64,000 bases of DNA, taken from positions 1 through 64,000 of the forward strand of contig JADKBR010000001.1 of assembly GCA_016714975.1 (NCBI GenBank), in the 5' to 3' direction. The DNA is from Candidatus Dechloromonas phosphorivorans. Its GTDB lineage: Bacteria; Pseudomonadota; Gammaproteobacteria; Burkholderiales; Rhodocyclaceae. Made by a program: the position numbers and the translations under genes. Under the pieces are notes generated by a model. It was given only the letters and a program-made list of their open reading frames with translations, was not told the origin of the DNA and ran no database searches. Each line of letters begins with the position of its first letter. Positions within the stretch are counted from its first letter, which is position 1. Shown here piece by piece: positions 45,461 to 53,577 of this stretch.

Positions 45461-46726
45461 TCAGGCCTTGACCTTGAATCCGTCGGCGTACCTGGCCGGA
45501 TCCTTGCCGTCCCAGACGATGCCGTCGATCAGCTTGCTGCTGCGCATGTCGTTCTTGGGCAGCGCGACGCCGGCAGCGGCGGCACCCTGCTTGTAGACGT
45601 CGATGCGATTGACCTGCCTGGCGACCGCCAGGTAGTCCGGATGGCTCTTGAGCAGCCCCCAGCGCTTGTGCTGGGTCATGAACCACATGCCGTCGCTGAG
45701 GTAGGGGAAATTCACCAAGCCGTCGTTGAAGAACTTCATGTGGTTCTTGTCGTCCCAGCTCTTGCCGAGGCCGTTCTGGTAGCGGCCGAGCATGCGGGCG
45801 ACGATGACTTCGGTGTCGGTATTGACGAAGGCCTTCTGGGCGATGGTTTCGGCCGTTTTCTGCTTGTTGGCGATCGAGGCGTCGATCCATTTTCCGGCGT
45901 CGAGGATGGCGGCGACCACGGCACGCGCCGTGTTCGGGTTCTTCTGCACCCATTCGGCGGTCGTGCCAAGCACCTTTTCCGGGTGATCGACCCAGATATC
46001 CTGCGTCGTCACTGCCGTGAAGCCGATGTTGTCGATGATCGCGCGGTTGTTCCACGGCTCGCCGACGCAGTAGCCATCCATGTTGCCGACGCGCATGTTG
46101 GCGACCATCTGCGGCGGCGGCACGGTGATCGTCTTGACGTCCTTGAGCGGGTTGATACCCTGCGCCGCCAGCCAGTAGTAAAGCCACATGGCGTGGGTGC
46201 CGGTCGGGAAGGTCTGGGCGAAGGTGTATTCCTTTTCCTTCTTGCCAATCAATTTGGCCAAGGCGGACCCGTCGACCGCACCCTTGTCCTTCAACTGGTT
46301 GGAAAGCGTGATCGCCTGACCATTATGGTTCAGGTTCATCAGCACGCTCATGTCCTTCTTCGGGCCGCCGACGCCCAACTGCACGCCGTAGATCAGGCCG
46401 TAAAGAACGTGGGCGCAGTCGAGTTCGCCGTTGACCAGCTTGTCGCGAACCGAGGCCCAAGAAGCTTCCTTGGTCGGGATGATCTTGATGCCGTACTTCT
46501 CGTCGAACTTGTTTACCGCGGCCATGACGACCGAGGCGCAGTCGGTCAGCGGGATGAAGCCGATCCGGACTTCCTTCTTCTCGGGTGCGTCCGAACCGGC
46601 GGCCCAGGCGCCGCTGCGGACGCCGGGGGGTACCATGGTCATCAGCGATGCTCCCAACGCGGCTGAAACGAAGTCACGACGTGAAAAGGACGGTGTGGAT
46701 TCCGGCGCCAGCTTCTTGTCTTCCAT
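45461..46726 (-). CDS. nrtA: Nitrate ABC transporter substrate-binding protein (Tat signal)
   Basis: 421-residue periplasmic binding protein of the NrtA/CmpA family. The N-terminus has a twin-arginine signal (PSFSRRDFVSAALGASLMTM), so it is exported folded by Tat. The mature domain shows VRIGFIPLTDCASVVMA, ELDCAHVLYGLIYGVQLG and GNMDGYCVGEPWNNRAI, typical nitrate-binding blocks. ATG 46726 is preceded by AAGGAGCAAGCA. Its 148-nt leader is an ANTAR-controlled attenuator driven by a sigma-54 promoter (annotated separately). It is the first gene of the nrtABD operon. Nitrate versus nitrite preference is inferred. Confidence 0.93.
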   Translation of the reverse strand: MEDKKLAPESTPSFSRRDFVSAALGASLMTMVPPGVRSGAWAAGSDAPEKKEVRIGFIPLTDCASVVMAAVNKFDEKYGIKIIPTKEASWASVRDKLVNGELDCAHVLYGLIYGVQLGVGGPKKDMSVLMNLNHNGQAITLSNQLKDKGAVDGSALAKLIGKKEKEYTFAQTFPTGTHAMWLYYWLAAQGINPLKDVKTITVPPPQMVANMRVGNMDGYCVGEPWNNRAIIDNIGFTAVTTQDIWVDHPEKVLGTTAEWVQKNPNTARAVVAAILDAGKWIDASIANKQKTAETIAQKAFVNTDTEVIVARMLGRYQNGLGKSWDDKNHMKFFNDGLVNFPYLSDGMWFMTQHKRWGLLKSHPDYLAVARQVNRIDVYKQGAAAAGVALPKNDMRSSKLIDGIVWDGKDPARYADGFKVKA

Positions 46727-46752
46727 TGCTTGCTCCTTGATTGCTCGAATCG

Positions 46753-46811
46753 AAAAACTGAATGGGCGCCACACCCGTGCCACAAGATCCCGGCAGCACA
46801 GGTGGACGCCC
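46753..46811 (-). terminator. Leader attenuator terminator of the nrt operon
   Basis: On the minus strand the 5' arm (from 46811, GGGCGTCCACCTGTGC) pairs with the 3' arm (GCACGGGTGTGGCGCCC, ending at 46764), giving a long GC-rich stem with small bulges. This is followed by TTTTT at 46757-46753, 27 bp before nrtA. The 5' arm is shared with hairpin P2, so the two structures exclude each other. Confidence 0.78.
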
Positions 46812-46869
46812 TTGTCCCCCGAACCCCATCAAACTGATCGGGCCCTTGCCCGGCCGCCATTGACCGTGC
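46801..46869 (-). promoter_or_regulatory. ANTAR-responsive two-hairpin antitermination leader (P1 and P2)
   Basis: Two hairpins with six-base loops lie in the nrtA leader. P1 (46869-46848) is CGGTC [AATGGC] GGCCG, extended by G-C and C-G pairs across a mismatch. P2 (46819-46801) is GGAC [AAGGGC] GTCC, extended by GG/CC across a bulge. Both loops have A at position 1 and G at position 4, the signature recognised by ANTAR proteins such as NasR and NasT. P2 overlaps the 5' arm of the attenuator, so binding should prevent termination. The nasT gene is directly upstream. Confidence 0.75.
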
Positions 46870-46885
46870 GTTTCACGAAAGCCAA

Positions 46886-46901
46886 TGCAATGGTCGTGCC
46901 A
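46886..46901 (-). promoter_or_regulatory. Sigma-54 promoter of nrtA
   Basis: TGGCACGACCATTGCA on the minus strand matches the sigma-54 consensus TGGCAC-N5-TTGCA exactly. Initiation is expected near 46875, just before hairpin P1. Confidence 0.85.
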
Positions 46902-46988
46902 GGTCAATTCGAACGAACTAATCCTTTGTAACTATCTAATACTTGGCAATTTTTTCCGGCTCCCGGACAGGCGGGCGCACCGCCGGCA

Positions 46989-47005
46989 TGCACTGCTGCG
47001 GTGCA
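46989..47005. promoter_or_regulatory. NtrC enhancer site upstream of nrtA
   Basis: TGCACTGCTGCGGTGCA fits the NtrC palindrome TGCACY-N5-GGTGCA in every defined position. It lies about 90 bp upstream of the sigma-54 element. A second, weaker copy (TGCATG-N5-GGTGCG, minus strand, 46992-46976) overlaps it by 4 bp. Confidence 0.82.
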
Positions 47006-47039
47006 GCATGCCAACCTGCCTGCACAAAAAAGGGGAATC

Positions 47040-47615
47040 TCAGAGCAGGATGCGCGCCATGTCGATAACGTCGCGCGCCACTTTGGCCATGGTCTGGCCG
47101 CGCTCCATCGCCAGCTTGCGCATGGCGTGATAGGCCGCGTCCTCGTCGATCCCGCGAGCCTTCATGAGCACGCCCTTCGCTTTGTCGAGCAGCTTGCGGT
47201 CGGAGAGCTTTCGCGAAACCTCGTCGATTTCACGGCGCAGCGCCTGCCTATCCTCAAAACGGGCGCGCGCCACCTCGATGATCGGCTTGATGCGCCTGGG
47301 ATCGAGGCCATCGACGATATAGGCCGAAACGCCGGCCTTGACTGCATCGCGGATCATTGCCTGGCCATCGTCCTGGGTAAAAATGACAATCGGCCGGGGC
47401 ATGTTCCTGTGCATCGCCGCCAGATTTTCCAGCGTGTCGCGGCTCGGGCTGTCGGTATCGATGAGGATTACGTCCGGCTGCAGTTTCTCGACTTCGGCGC
47501 TTAGCCTTTCGGAACCGGCCAGGATGGCGGCCACCTGGTAGCCGGCAAGCGCCAGGCCGGCACAGATTTCGCCGGCCCGCGAACGGGATTCATCGATGAC
47601 AAGTACGCTAAGCAT
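47040..47615 (-). CDS. nasT: ANTAR-domain antiterminator regulator (NasT-like)
   Basis: 191-residue protein with an N-terminal receiver domain (MLSVLVIDESRSRAG; acceptor-position Asp53 in VILIDTDSPSRD) and a C-terminal ANTAR RNA-binding domain (LDKAKGVLMKARGIDEDAAY, then HAMRKLAMERGQTMAKVARD). NasT-type proteins bind hexaloop hairpins in nitrate-gene leaders and prevent termination, usually under control of the nitrate sensor NasS. No nasS is seen, so the receiver may respond differently here; NrtA-like protein or NarX are possible inputs. ATG 47615 fits the receiver start. The nrtA leader with matching hairpins lies just downstream. Confidence 0.92.
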   Translation of the reverse strand: MLSVLVIDESRSRAGEICAGLALAGYQVAAILAGSERLSAEVEKLQPDVILIDTDSPSRDTLENLAAMHRNMPRPIVIFTQDDGQAMIRDAVKAGVSAYIVDGLDPRRIKPIIEVARARFEDRQALRREIDEVSRKLSDRKLLDKAKGVLMKARGIDEDAAYHAMRKLAMERGQTMAKVARDVIDMARILL

Positions 47616-47632
47616 GCCACTTGGCAAGCAAG

Positions 47633-48004
47633 CTACAGGCCAGCCGCTTCGAGCGCCGCAGTGGCCATGGCCTGGACGACAATCTCGTTCTCGCCGATGG
47701 CATCGCCCAGTGAAAATTGCACCTGTGGCCAGGTTGACCGCAACTGGCCGATCATTTCCGGCACATCGCGCTTGAGATGCCCGCCCTGGGCGATGAACAT
47801 CGGCATCACGACAATTTTCGCGGCGCCGGCGGCAACCAGCGCGGCCGCGCAGTCATGCAGGTTGGGTGCCATGAATTCGAGAAACGCCAGCTCGACCGGT
47901 ACGCCACCCAGGCGCTTGCGAATCGCCGCCTGCACACGGCGCATCGGGTTGGCCCATTCCGGGTCGCGGGCGCCGTGGGCGAAGAGAATCAGGGCAGTGG
48001 TCAT
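47633..48004 (-). CDS. cbiX: CbiX/SirB-type sirohydrochlorin chelatase, short form
   Basis: 123-residue single-domain chelatase of the CbiX(S) type. LILFAHGARDPEW contains the metal-binding His; the second conserved block is VVMPMFIAQGGHLKRDVPEM with its His. The enzyme inserts Fe2+ or Co2+ into sirohydrochlorin. Siroheme is the cofactor of assimilatory nitrite reductase, so its place in a nitrate operon makes sense. It is 17 bp upstream of nasT and 27 bp downstream of the MFS gene. Confidence 0.9.
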   Translation of the reverse strand: MTTALILFAHGARDPEWANPMRRVQAAIRKRLGGVPVELAFLEFMAPNLHDCAAALVAAGAAKIVVMPMFIAQGGHLKRDVPEMIGQLRSTWPQVQFSLGDAIGENEIVVQAMATAALEAAGL

Positions 48005-48031
48005 GGATCATCATTCCGAAGGAGTTGCTGA

Positions 48032-49237
48032 TTATCCCGCCCGCGAAGCGGTATTGCCAGCACGGCGCCAGGCGAGCGCCGCCAGCGTGACCAGACAGAA
48101 AGCCGCACCGGCGTAGAAAGTGAATGCCGCCCCCTGGCTATCCCAGAGCAGACCGGCAACCAGGCTGGCCACCAGCATCGCCAGCCCGCTGACCACATTG
48201 AAGAAGCCGAATGCGGTGCCGCGCAGGTCGGCCGGCGCCGTATCGGCAACCATCGTCGCCAGCAGGCCCTGCGTCATGCCGAGGTGGATGCCCCACAGCG
48301 CCACGCCGCCGAGCAGGGTGCTCCAGTGGCTGCTGGCCGCCAGAACCAGATCGGCGGCGATCAGCACAAGGAGCCCGCCGGCGAGCAGGCGGGAATGGCT
48401 GACGCGGTCGGAGAGCTTGCCGAAAGGATAGGCCGCCAGCGCGTAGACGATGTTCATCGCGACCATGACCAGCGGCACCAGCGCCAGCGCAATGCCGATC
48501 TGCTGCGCACGCAGGACGAGAAAAGCCTCGCTGAAGCGGGCCAGGGTGAACAGGCCGCCGACCCCGACCACCCACCAGTAGGCGCCGCCCAGCCGGCGCA
48601 GGTTGTCGCGGCGGATCGGGTTGCTGCGTTTTTCCGGCAGGGGCTTTTCGGGTTCCCGAACGCCCAGCCAGAGAAGGGCGACGGCGAGCAGGCCGGGGAT
48701 CACGGCGACCCAGAATACCGCCCGGAAATCATCGGCCCACAGCAGCATCAGGCCGGTCGCGAGCAGCGGACCGACGAAGGCGCCGACCGTGTCGAGCGAC
48801 TGGCGCAGACCGAAGGCCGCCCCACGGATTTCCGGCGGCGCGATGTCGGCGATCAGTGCATCGCGCGGGGCACCACGCACGCCCTTGCCAATGCGGTCGA
48901 GCAGACGGGCGGCGAGGACGATACCGGTCCCCGAGGCCAGCGCGAAGACAGGCTTGGTCAGCGCCCCCAGCGCGTAGCCGAAGACCGCCAGCCCCTTGCG
49001 CCTGCCGAGGTAATCGCTGAGCGCGCCCGAGAACACCTTGACCATCAGCGCCGTCGCCTCGGCCAGCCCTTCGATCAGGCCGACCACCAGCGCGCTGGCG
49101 CCCAGGGTGGTGACCATGAACAGCGGCAGCAGACTATGGATCATCTCCGAGGAGATATCCATCAGCAGGCTGACGAAGCCAAGCACCCAGACCCCCGATG
49201 GAATCTTCCCCAGCGTCGACCTTGGCGCGAAACTCAT
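48032..49237 (-). CDS. MFS transporter in the nitrate operon
   Basis: 401-residue 12-helix major facilitator. The N-terminal half has SLLMDISSEMIHSLLPLFMV, GLAEATALMVKVFSGALSDY and the motif A-like LGRRKGLAVFGY, then RIGKGVRGAPRDALIADI, a pattern shared by a large uncharacterised bacterial MFS group. No nitrate signature motif is present, so it is not a NarK-type carrier. It is spaced 12 bp from the PP2C-kinase gene upstream and 27 bp from cbiX downstream, which makes co-transcription with the nitrate genes likely. Substrate unknown. Confidence 0.85.
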   Translation of the reverse strand: MSFAPRSTLGKIPSGVWVLGFVSLLMDISSEMIHSLLPLFMVTTLGASALVVGLIEGLAEATALMVKVFSGALSDYLGRRKGLAVFGYALGALTKPVFALASGTGIVLAARLLDRIGKGVRGAPRDALIADIAPPEIRGAAFGLRQSLDTVGAFVGPLLATGLMLLWADDFRAVFWVAVIPGLLAVALLWLGVREPEKPLPEKRSNPIRRDNLRRLGGAYWWVVGVGGLFTLARFSEAFLVLRAQQIGIALALVPLVMVAMNIVYALAAYPFGKLSDRVSHSRLLAGGLLVLIAADLVLAASSHWSTLLGGVALWGIHLGMTQGLLATMVADTAPADLRGTAFGFFNVVSGLAMLVASLVAGLLWDSQGAAFTFYAGAAFCLVTLAALAWRRAGNTASRAG

Positions 49238-49249
49238 GTCAGCCCCGCC

Positions 49250-50938
49250 CTAGTGCAGCATTTTGAGCAACAGAACGAAGTTGACCGCGAGCGAGGCGGC
49301 AGCGACGATTTTCCACAGCATGAGCGGGTTGCGCTGCGCCAGCGGTTGCCGGCTGGGCGCGGCAAGCGGCCGGCTGGCACCGCGTTCGAGAGCCAGCAGA
49401 AATTCCTCTGCGGTTTCAAAGCGCTCGTTCGCGTCGCGGGCGACGGCCTTGAGCAGGATGTTCTCGAGCCAGCCGGGAATTTCCGGCCGCCAGCGGGTCG
49501 GTCGGACAGGCTCGCCGAATTTCGGCTTCTGGAAGGGTTCGATCTCGCCATAGGGGTACTTGCGGGTCAGCAGGTGGTAGAGCGTAACACCCGCGGCGTA
49601 AAGATCGAAGCCCGGCGCCGGCGGCGCATCTGCAAGGAGTTCGGGCGCCATGTACGACGGCGTTCCGGCCTGGCTGACGGGGTCGCCGGCCTTGCGCTCG
49701 CCCAGGCTGAGCGCGACACCGAGGTCGAGGATGCGCAACGTGCCATCCTGCCCAAGATGGATGTTGGCCGGCTTGATATCACGATGCACGATGTCGAGCC
49801 GGTGCAGCAGGGCAATGCCCTTGAGCAGCGTGATACCCAGGCGCACGACTTCGCCGACCGGGAAATGCTGATCGGCATCGAGCCGCGCCTGCAACGTGGC
49901 GCCGGCATGCCAGGTCATCAGGTAGTACAGGCCACTTCTTTCATCGGACGGCACAACCTGCGGAAAGTGCGGAGAAAGCACCCGTCGCGCCCGCCATTCC
50001 TCCATCAGCAGCGCGGCGCTGGCGCCGGCATCGCCTTGCAGCGCCGGCTGCAGTGTCTTGAGCACGAGCTGCTGGCCATTACGCAGGTCGCGCACGCGGT
50101 AGAGCAACGTCTCACGGGCATCGTGCAGCACCTCCTCGACCACCAGCCCATCGATCTCATGCCCGACCTTGAGGCGATGCGGCAAGGGCAGGCTGGCGGC
50201 GCTCTCGAGGCTGTCGCGCAGGCTCGCCCGCGGCAGGGCCTGCACGTCGATGACCACCGTCGTCGCGTTGTCGTGCCCGCCGTGGGCCAGCGCCAGGCTG
50301 GTCAGCGCGGCGGCAGCGGCCTGCGGCTCGGGATGGTCGAGCAGCACTTCGGCCAGCAGCGCATCGGGCAGCACGCCCCAGACGCCGTCGGAAACCAGCA
50401 GGAAGCGATCATTCAACGCCAGCTCGCCGTCGGCAAAGTCCATCAGCACGCGCGGGTCGAGGCCGACGGCGCGCGACAGCACGTTCTTGAGCTCCGGGTG
50501 TTCCCAAGTGTGGTCGACGGTCAGCGCGGCCAGCCGCCCTTCCTGCATCCGGTAGATCCGGCTGTCGCCAATATGGGCCGTGTAATAGCGTCGACCGCGC
50601 AAGACCAGCGCCGACAGTGTCGTCGCCATTCCCGCCAGTTCGGCATTGCGGCCGGCTTCGGCGATGACCCAGCGGTTGAGCGCTGTCGTCACCGTCTCGA
50701 TGGCGTGCGGTACGCTCCAGGTATCGGGCGTCGCGTAGTAGTCGGCGAGCAGACCGCGCACCGTGTATTCGGCCGCCTCGCGGCCGCCCTTGTGGCCGCC
50801 GATACCGTCGGCGACGGCAGCGATGATTCCCTTGTTTTCAAGCTCCTGGCCAGCGGGGGTGGCGAGACCGCAAAAATCCTCGTTCCGCTCGCGCGGGCCG
50901 GTCAACGAGGCGTAGCCGACAGCAACTTGCAATGGCAT
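49250..50938 (-). CDS. Fused PP2C-type phosphatase and Ser/Thr protein kinase, membrane-anchored
   Basis: 562-residue bifunctional protein. Residues 1-240 form a PP2C/PPM phosphatase: RERNEDFCGL, AVADGIGGHKGGREAAEY, HIGDSRIYRM and LVSDGVWGVL carry the metal-binding Asp residues. Residues 260-525 form a Hanks-type kinase with VLK lysine, HRDIKPANI catalytic loop and GTPSYMAPEL; the usual DFG is DLG. A single C-terminal helix (LMLWKIVAAASLAVNFVLLL) anchors it to the membrane. Such fusions are found in nitrate assimilation operons of other proteobacteria. ATG 50938 begins the PP2C homology. Substrates are unknown. Confidence 0.9.
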   Translation of the reverse strand: MPLQVAVGYASLTGPRERNEDFCGLATPAGQELENKGIIAAVADGIGGHKGGREAAEYTVRGLLADYYATPDTWSVPHAIETVTTALNRWVIAEAGRNAELAGMATTLSALVLRGRRYYTAHIGDSRIYRMQEGRLAALTVDHTWEHPELKNVLSRAVGLDPRVLMDFADGELALNDRFLLVSDGVWGVLPDALLAEVLLDHPEPQAAAAALTSLALAHGGHDNATTVVIDVQALPRASLRDSLESAASLPLPHRLKVGHEIDGLVVEEVLHDARETLLYRVRDLRNGQQLVLKTLQPALQGDAGASAALLMEEWRARRVLSPHFPQVVPSDERSGLYYLMTWHAGATLQARLDADQHFPVGEVVRLGITLLKGIALLHRLDIVHRDIKPANIHLGQDGTLRILDLGVALSLGERKAGDPVSQAGTPSYMAPELLADAPPAPGFDLYAAGVTLYHLLTRKYPYGEIEPFQKPKFGEPVRPTRWRPEIPGWLENILLKAVARDANERFETAEEFLLALERGASRPLAAPSRQPLAQRNPLMLWKIVAAASLAVNFVLLLKMLH

Positions 50939-50999
50939 GACATGGTCCGCAGAAAAAAGGCGGGGAAGCCATCTGGCTGCCCCGCCCCGCAACTCTACG

Positions 51000-52214
51000 T
51001 CAGATCCTGGCGGCCGTCAGGTGGCTGGCGCCCCAGGTGGTGCGCCAGCGGGTCTTGACGCCGGTCAGGCCGACCAGTGCGAGCACTGCCAGAGCCGCGA
51101 AGATCAGAAAGCCGGCCTGGTAGCTGCCGGTCAATTGCTTCGAGTAGCCCAGGCTGGAAGCCAGGTAGAAGCCGCCAACCCCGCCGGCCATGCCGACCAG
51201 GCCGGTCATGACGCCGATTTCCTTCTTGAAGCGCTGCGGCACTAACTGGAATACCGCGCCGTTGCCCATGCCCAGCGCCAGCATGGCACCGACGAAGGCG
51301 GCCAGCGCCATCCACGCTTCCGGCAGGCCGAAGCTGACGATGGCCAGGAAAATGGCGGCGAAGATATACATCACGGTCAGCGACTTGACGCCGCCGATGC
51401 GGTCGGCCACGTTGCCACCGATCGGGCGGACCAGCGAGCCGGCGAAGACGCAGCCGGCGGTGAAGAAACCGGCCATCTTCGGATCGAGCCCGTACTGCGT
51501 ATTGAAGTAGATGACCAGCGAAGAGGCCAGGCCGACGAAGCCGCCGAAGGTCACCAGGTAGAAGAACATGAACCACCACGCGTCCTTGTCCCTGATGACC
51601 TGCAGGTACTCGGCCAGGGTCTTCGGCGGCGGCGCGTCCGGCGCATCCTTGGCCATGAAGAGGAAGGCGATCAGCACGATGACCAGCGGGATCAGGACGA
51701 TGCCGAAGACGTTTGTCCAGCCGAAGGACGCCGCCAGGCCGGGGGCGAACAGCGCGGCGAGCGCGGTACCCGAGTTGCCGGCGCCGGCGATACCCATCGC
51801 CTTGCCCTGGTGCTCGGCCGGATACCAGCGCGAGGCCAACGGCAATGCGGCGGCGAACGATGCCCCGGCGACACCGAGGAAGAGACCGAGGACCAGCACT
51901 TCGCTGTAGGAGTGGACTCCGGCCAGCCAGGCGTAGGCCATCGCGGCGATGACGATGATCTGGCCGATGATTGCGGCTTTCTTGGGCGACAGGCGATCGA
52001 CCACTATGCCCATGATGATACGCAGCAGGGCGCCGGCGAGCACCGGGGTGGCGACCATCAGGCCCTTTTCGGCGTGCGACAGGCCGAGATCCTTGGCGAT
52101 GCCGACACCGAGCGGGCCGAGCAGGACCCAGACCATGAAGGCGAGGTCAAAATAGAGAAAGGATGCCAGCAACGTGGGTGTGTGGCCGGCCTGCAGGAAT
52201 GATTTCTTGTCCAT
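51000..52214 (-). CDS. Nitrate/nitrite MFS porter (NarK/NasA family)
   Basis: 404-residue 12-helix transporter of the nitrate/nitrite porter family. The nitrate signature appears twice: AGAGNSGTALAALFAPGLAA in TM5 and TGLVGMAGGVGGFYLASSLG in TM11. Each half keeps the conserved Arg, in LLRIIMGIVVDRLSP and SLVRPIGGNVADRIG. The assimilatory setting (NasT, CbiX, nrtABD, NtrC/sigma-54 promoter) suggests a NasA role. GGAAGAAAG precedes ATG 52214. It heads a likely five-gene operon ending at nasT. Import versus antiport mode cannot be read. Confidence 0.92.
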   Translation of the reverse strand: MDKKSFLQAGHTPTLLASFLYFDLAFMVWVLLGPLGVGIAKDLGLSHAEKGLMVATPVLAGALLRIIMGIVVDRLSPKKAAIIGQIIVIAAMAYAWLAGVHSYSEVLVLGLFLGVAGASFAAALPLASRWYPAEHQGKAMGIAGAGNSGTALAALFAPGLAASFGWTNVFGIVLIPLVIVLIAFLFMAKDAPDAPPPKTLAEYLQVIRDKDAWWFMFFYLVTFGGFVGLASSLVIYFNTQYGLDPKMAGFFTAGCVFAGSLVRPIGGNVADRIGGVKSLTVMYIFAAIFLAIVSFGLPEAWMALAAFVGAMLALGMGNGAVFQLVPQRFKKEIGVMTGLVGMAGGVGGFYLASSLGYSKQLTGSYQAGFLIFAALAVLALVGLTGVKTRWRTTWGASHLTAARI

Positions 52215-52341
52215 TTTGGGTCTTTCTTCCGGGTTGACCGCGCCCCGCAGGCTCCGGGGCCTTGGGCTCAAGTACCCTTGGGGTATAACAACGGCAGTTG
52301 AGGGAGGAGATATCTCAGCGCATGGCATCGTCACCATCGGC

Positions 52342-52357
52342 CCGTCCTCGTTGACGG
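52342..52357 (-). promoter_or_regulatory. A1/G4 hexaloop hairpin in the nitrate porter leader
   Basis: CCGTC [AACGAG] GACGG is a perfect 5-bp stem with a six-base loop having A at position 1 and G at position 4. It starts about 16 nt after the expected sigma-54 start site. No second matching hairpin or convincing terminator was found in this leader, so it is only half of an ANTAR target. Confidence 0.45.
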
Positions 52358-52383
52358 AAAATTCGCCGCACTGCACAACCCAA

Positions 52384-52399
52384 CGCAAGCCGCGTGCCA
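52384..52399 (-). promoter_or_regulatory. Sigma-54 promoter of the nitrate porter operon
   Basis: TGGCACGCGGCTTGCG on the minus strand fits TGGCAC-N5-TTGCN. Initiation is expected near 52373, giving a leader of about 160 nt before the porter gene. Confidence 0.8.
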
Positions 52400-52423
52400 G
52401 ACCATTAGTCAATTGTTTCCTTT

Positions 52424-53539
52424 GATTATTAACCCGGCAATCAAATAGCCGATTGTGATATAATGCTGGGCATGGAAAAGTTCGATGCCCGTAAATTACC
52501 CCGCGATGCCCAGGACGAAATGCGTCGGCAGGCGATGCGGATGCGTGAAGAACTGAAGTTACCCTGGAAGGAAATCGCGAGGGTGGTTGGCGTGCATTGA
52601 GTACGGTCATCGGCTGGTCCAGGCGTTATTCAATGGAAGGCTCGAGCGGCCTGAAGTCGAAGACGCGCGGTCGCCGCTACCTGTCGGGACGGACGCTGAC
52701 CTTGGCCCAGGAATGGCAACTGCGCTCGGTCATCGTCGGCGAGAATCCCAAGCAACTGAGCCTGCCGTTTGCCTTGTGGAACCGCCGGGCGGTCATGCAA
52801 CTTGTCAAGGTGCTGTTCGATATCGAGATGCCGATTCGCACCGTTGGCGAATACCTGCTGCGCTGGGGCTACACCCCGCAACGGCCGATGAAGCGGGCGC
52901 TGGAACAAAACCCGGTAAAGGTCGAACAATGGCTCAACGACACCTACCCGACGATCGCGGCCCGCGCCAAGGCAGAAGGCGCCGTCATTTACTGGGGGTG
53001 ACGAAACGGCGGTGGCAGAGGATGGCCACTGGCTGCGCGGCTATGCGCCGGCTGGGCAGACCCCCGGTTCTGGCGGCACCAAGCAAGCGGCATGGCCTGT
53101 CGATGGTTTCCGCCATCAGCAACCAGGGGCTGGTGCGCTTCGAGTTCATTGAAGAAGCCATGAACACCGACCTGTTCATCGGCTTCATGAAGCGGCTGAT
53201 CGCCGACAGCAGCCAGAAAGTGTTTCTGATCCTCGACAACCTGAGAGTGCATCATGCCAAGCTGGTCACCGCCTGGCTGGCTGAACGCACAGATCAGATC
53301 GAAGTCTTCTATCTCCCGCCGTACTCGCCCGAGATCAATCCTGACGAATACCTGAACCGGGACTTCAAGACCGAGCTGCGCTCTTCGGATCGCGCCACCA
53401 GCAAGAAGGTGTTGCTGCATAAGGCGGCCACTTTCATGGAGCGCCTGGTCAAGACCCCGGAACGGGTGATGGCTTATTTCAAACATTCGGCTGTCCAATA
53501 TGCCGCAATCTAATCTATTTAATTGCCGGGTTAATAATC
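52424..53539. mobile_element. IS630-like insertion sequence, degenerate
   Basis: An element of about 1.1 kb bounded by inverted repeats GATTATTAACCCGGCAAT (left, 52424 on) and its complement (right, ending 53539). The repeats continue imperfectly for about 30 bp. TA dinucleotides flank the TTAACCCGG core at both ends (52427-52428 and 53535-53536), fitting the TA target preference of IS630. It carries one broken transposase gene. Confidence 0.82.
52463..53513 (+). pseudogene. IS630-family transposase with three frameshifts
   Basis: DDE transposase of the IS630 family in three pieces. The N-terminal HTH part (MEKFDARKLPRDAQDEMRRQ to IARVVGVH) stops where one T is missing near 52599. The middle part (STVIGWSRRYSMEGSSGL to EGAVIYWG) stops at 52999, where a G-run has one G too many; the intended reading is IYWGDETAVAEDGHW. 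A further extra C near 53064 is needed to rejoin VLAAPSKRHGLSMVSAISNQ. The last part has LILDNLRVHHAKLV and LPPYSPEINPDEYLN with the final catalytic Asp/Glu positions. As written it is non-functional. Confidence 0.85.
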
Positions 53540-53560
53540 TCTAGGACAACAGGATCCTTG

Positions 53561-53577
53561 CGCACCAGAGACGTGCG
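53561..53577. promoter_or_regulatory. Candidate NtrC site displaced by the IS630-like element
   Basis: CGCACCAGAGACGTGCG resembles the NtrC palindrome TGCACC-N5-GGTGCA (both GCAC and GTGC cores in register). A GGTGCA half-site follows at 53592-53597. It lies just beyond the far end of the IS630-like insertion from the sigma-54 promoter at 52384-52399; without the insertion the distance would be about 50-70 bp. Confidence 0.5.

Noticed and set aside
46985..47012. Stem-loop with hexaloop ACCGCA (A1, G4 on the minus strand) just after nasT, looking like a third ANTAR target
   Set aside because: The same bases are an exact NtrC palindrome upstream of the sigma-54 promoter, so the DNA-site explanation is simpler; the hairpin would also lie outside the nrtA transcript.
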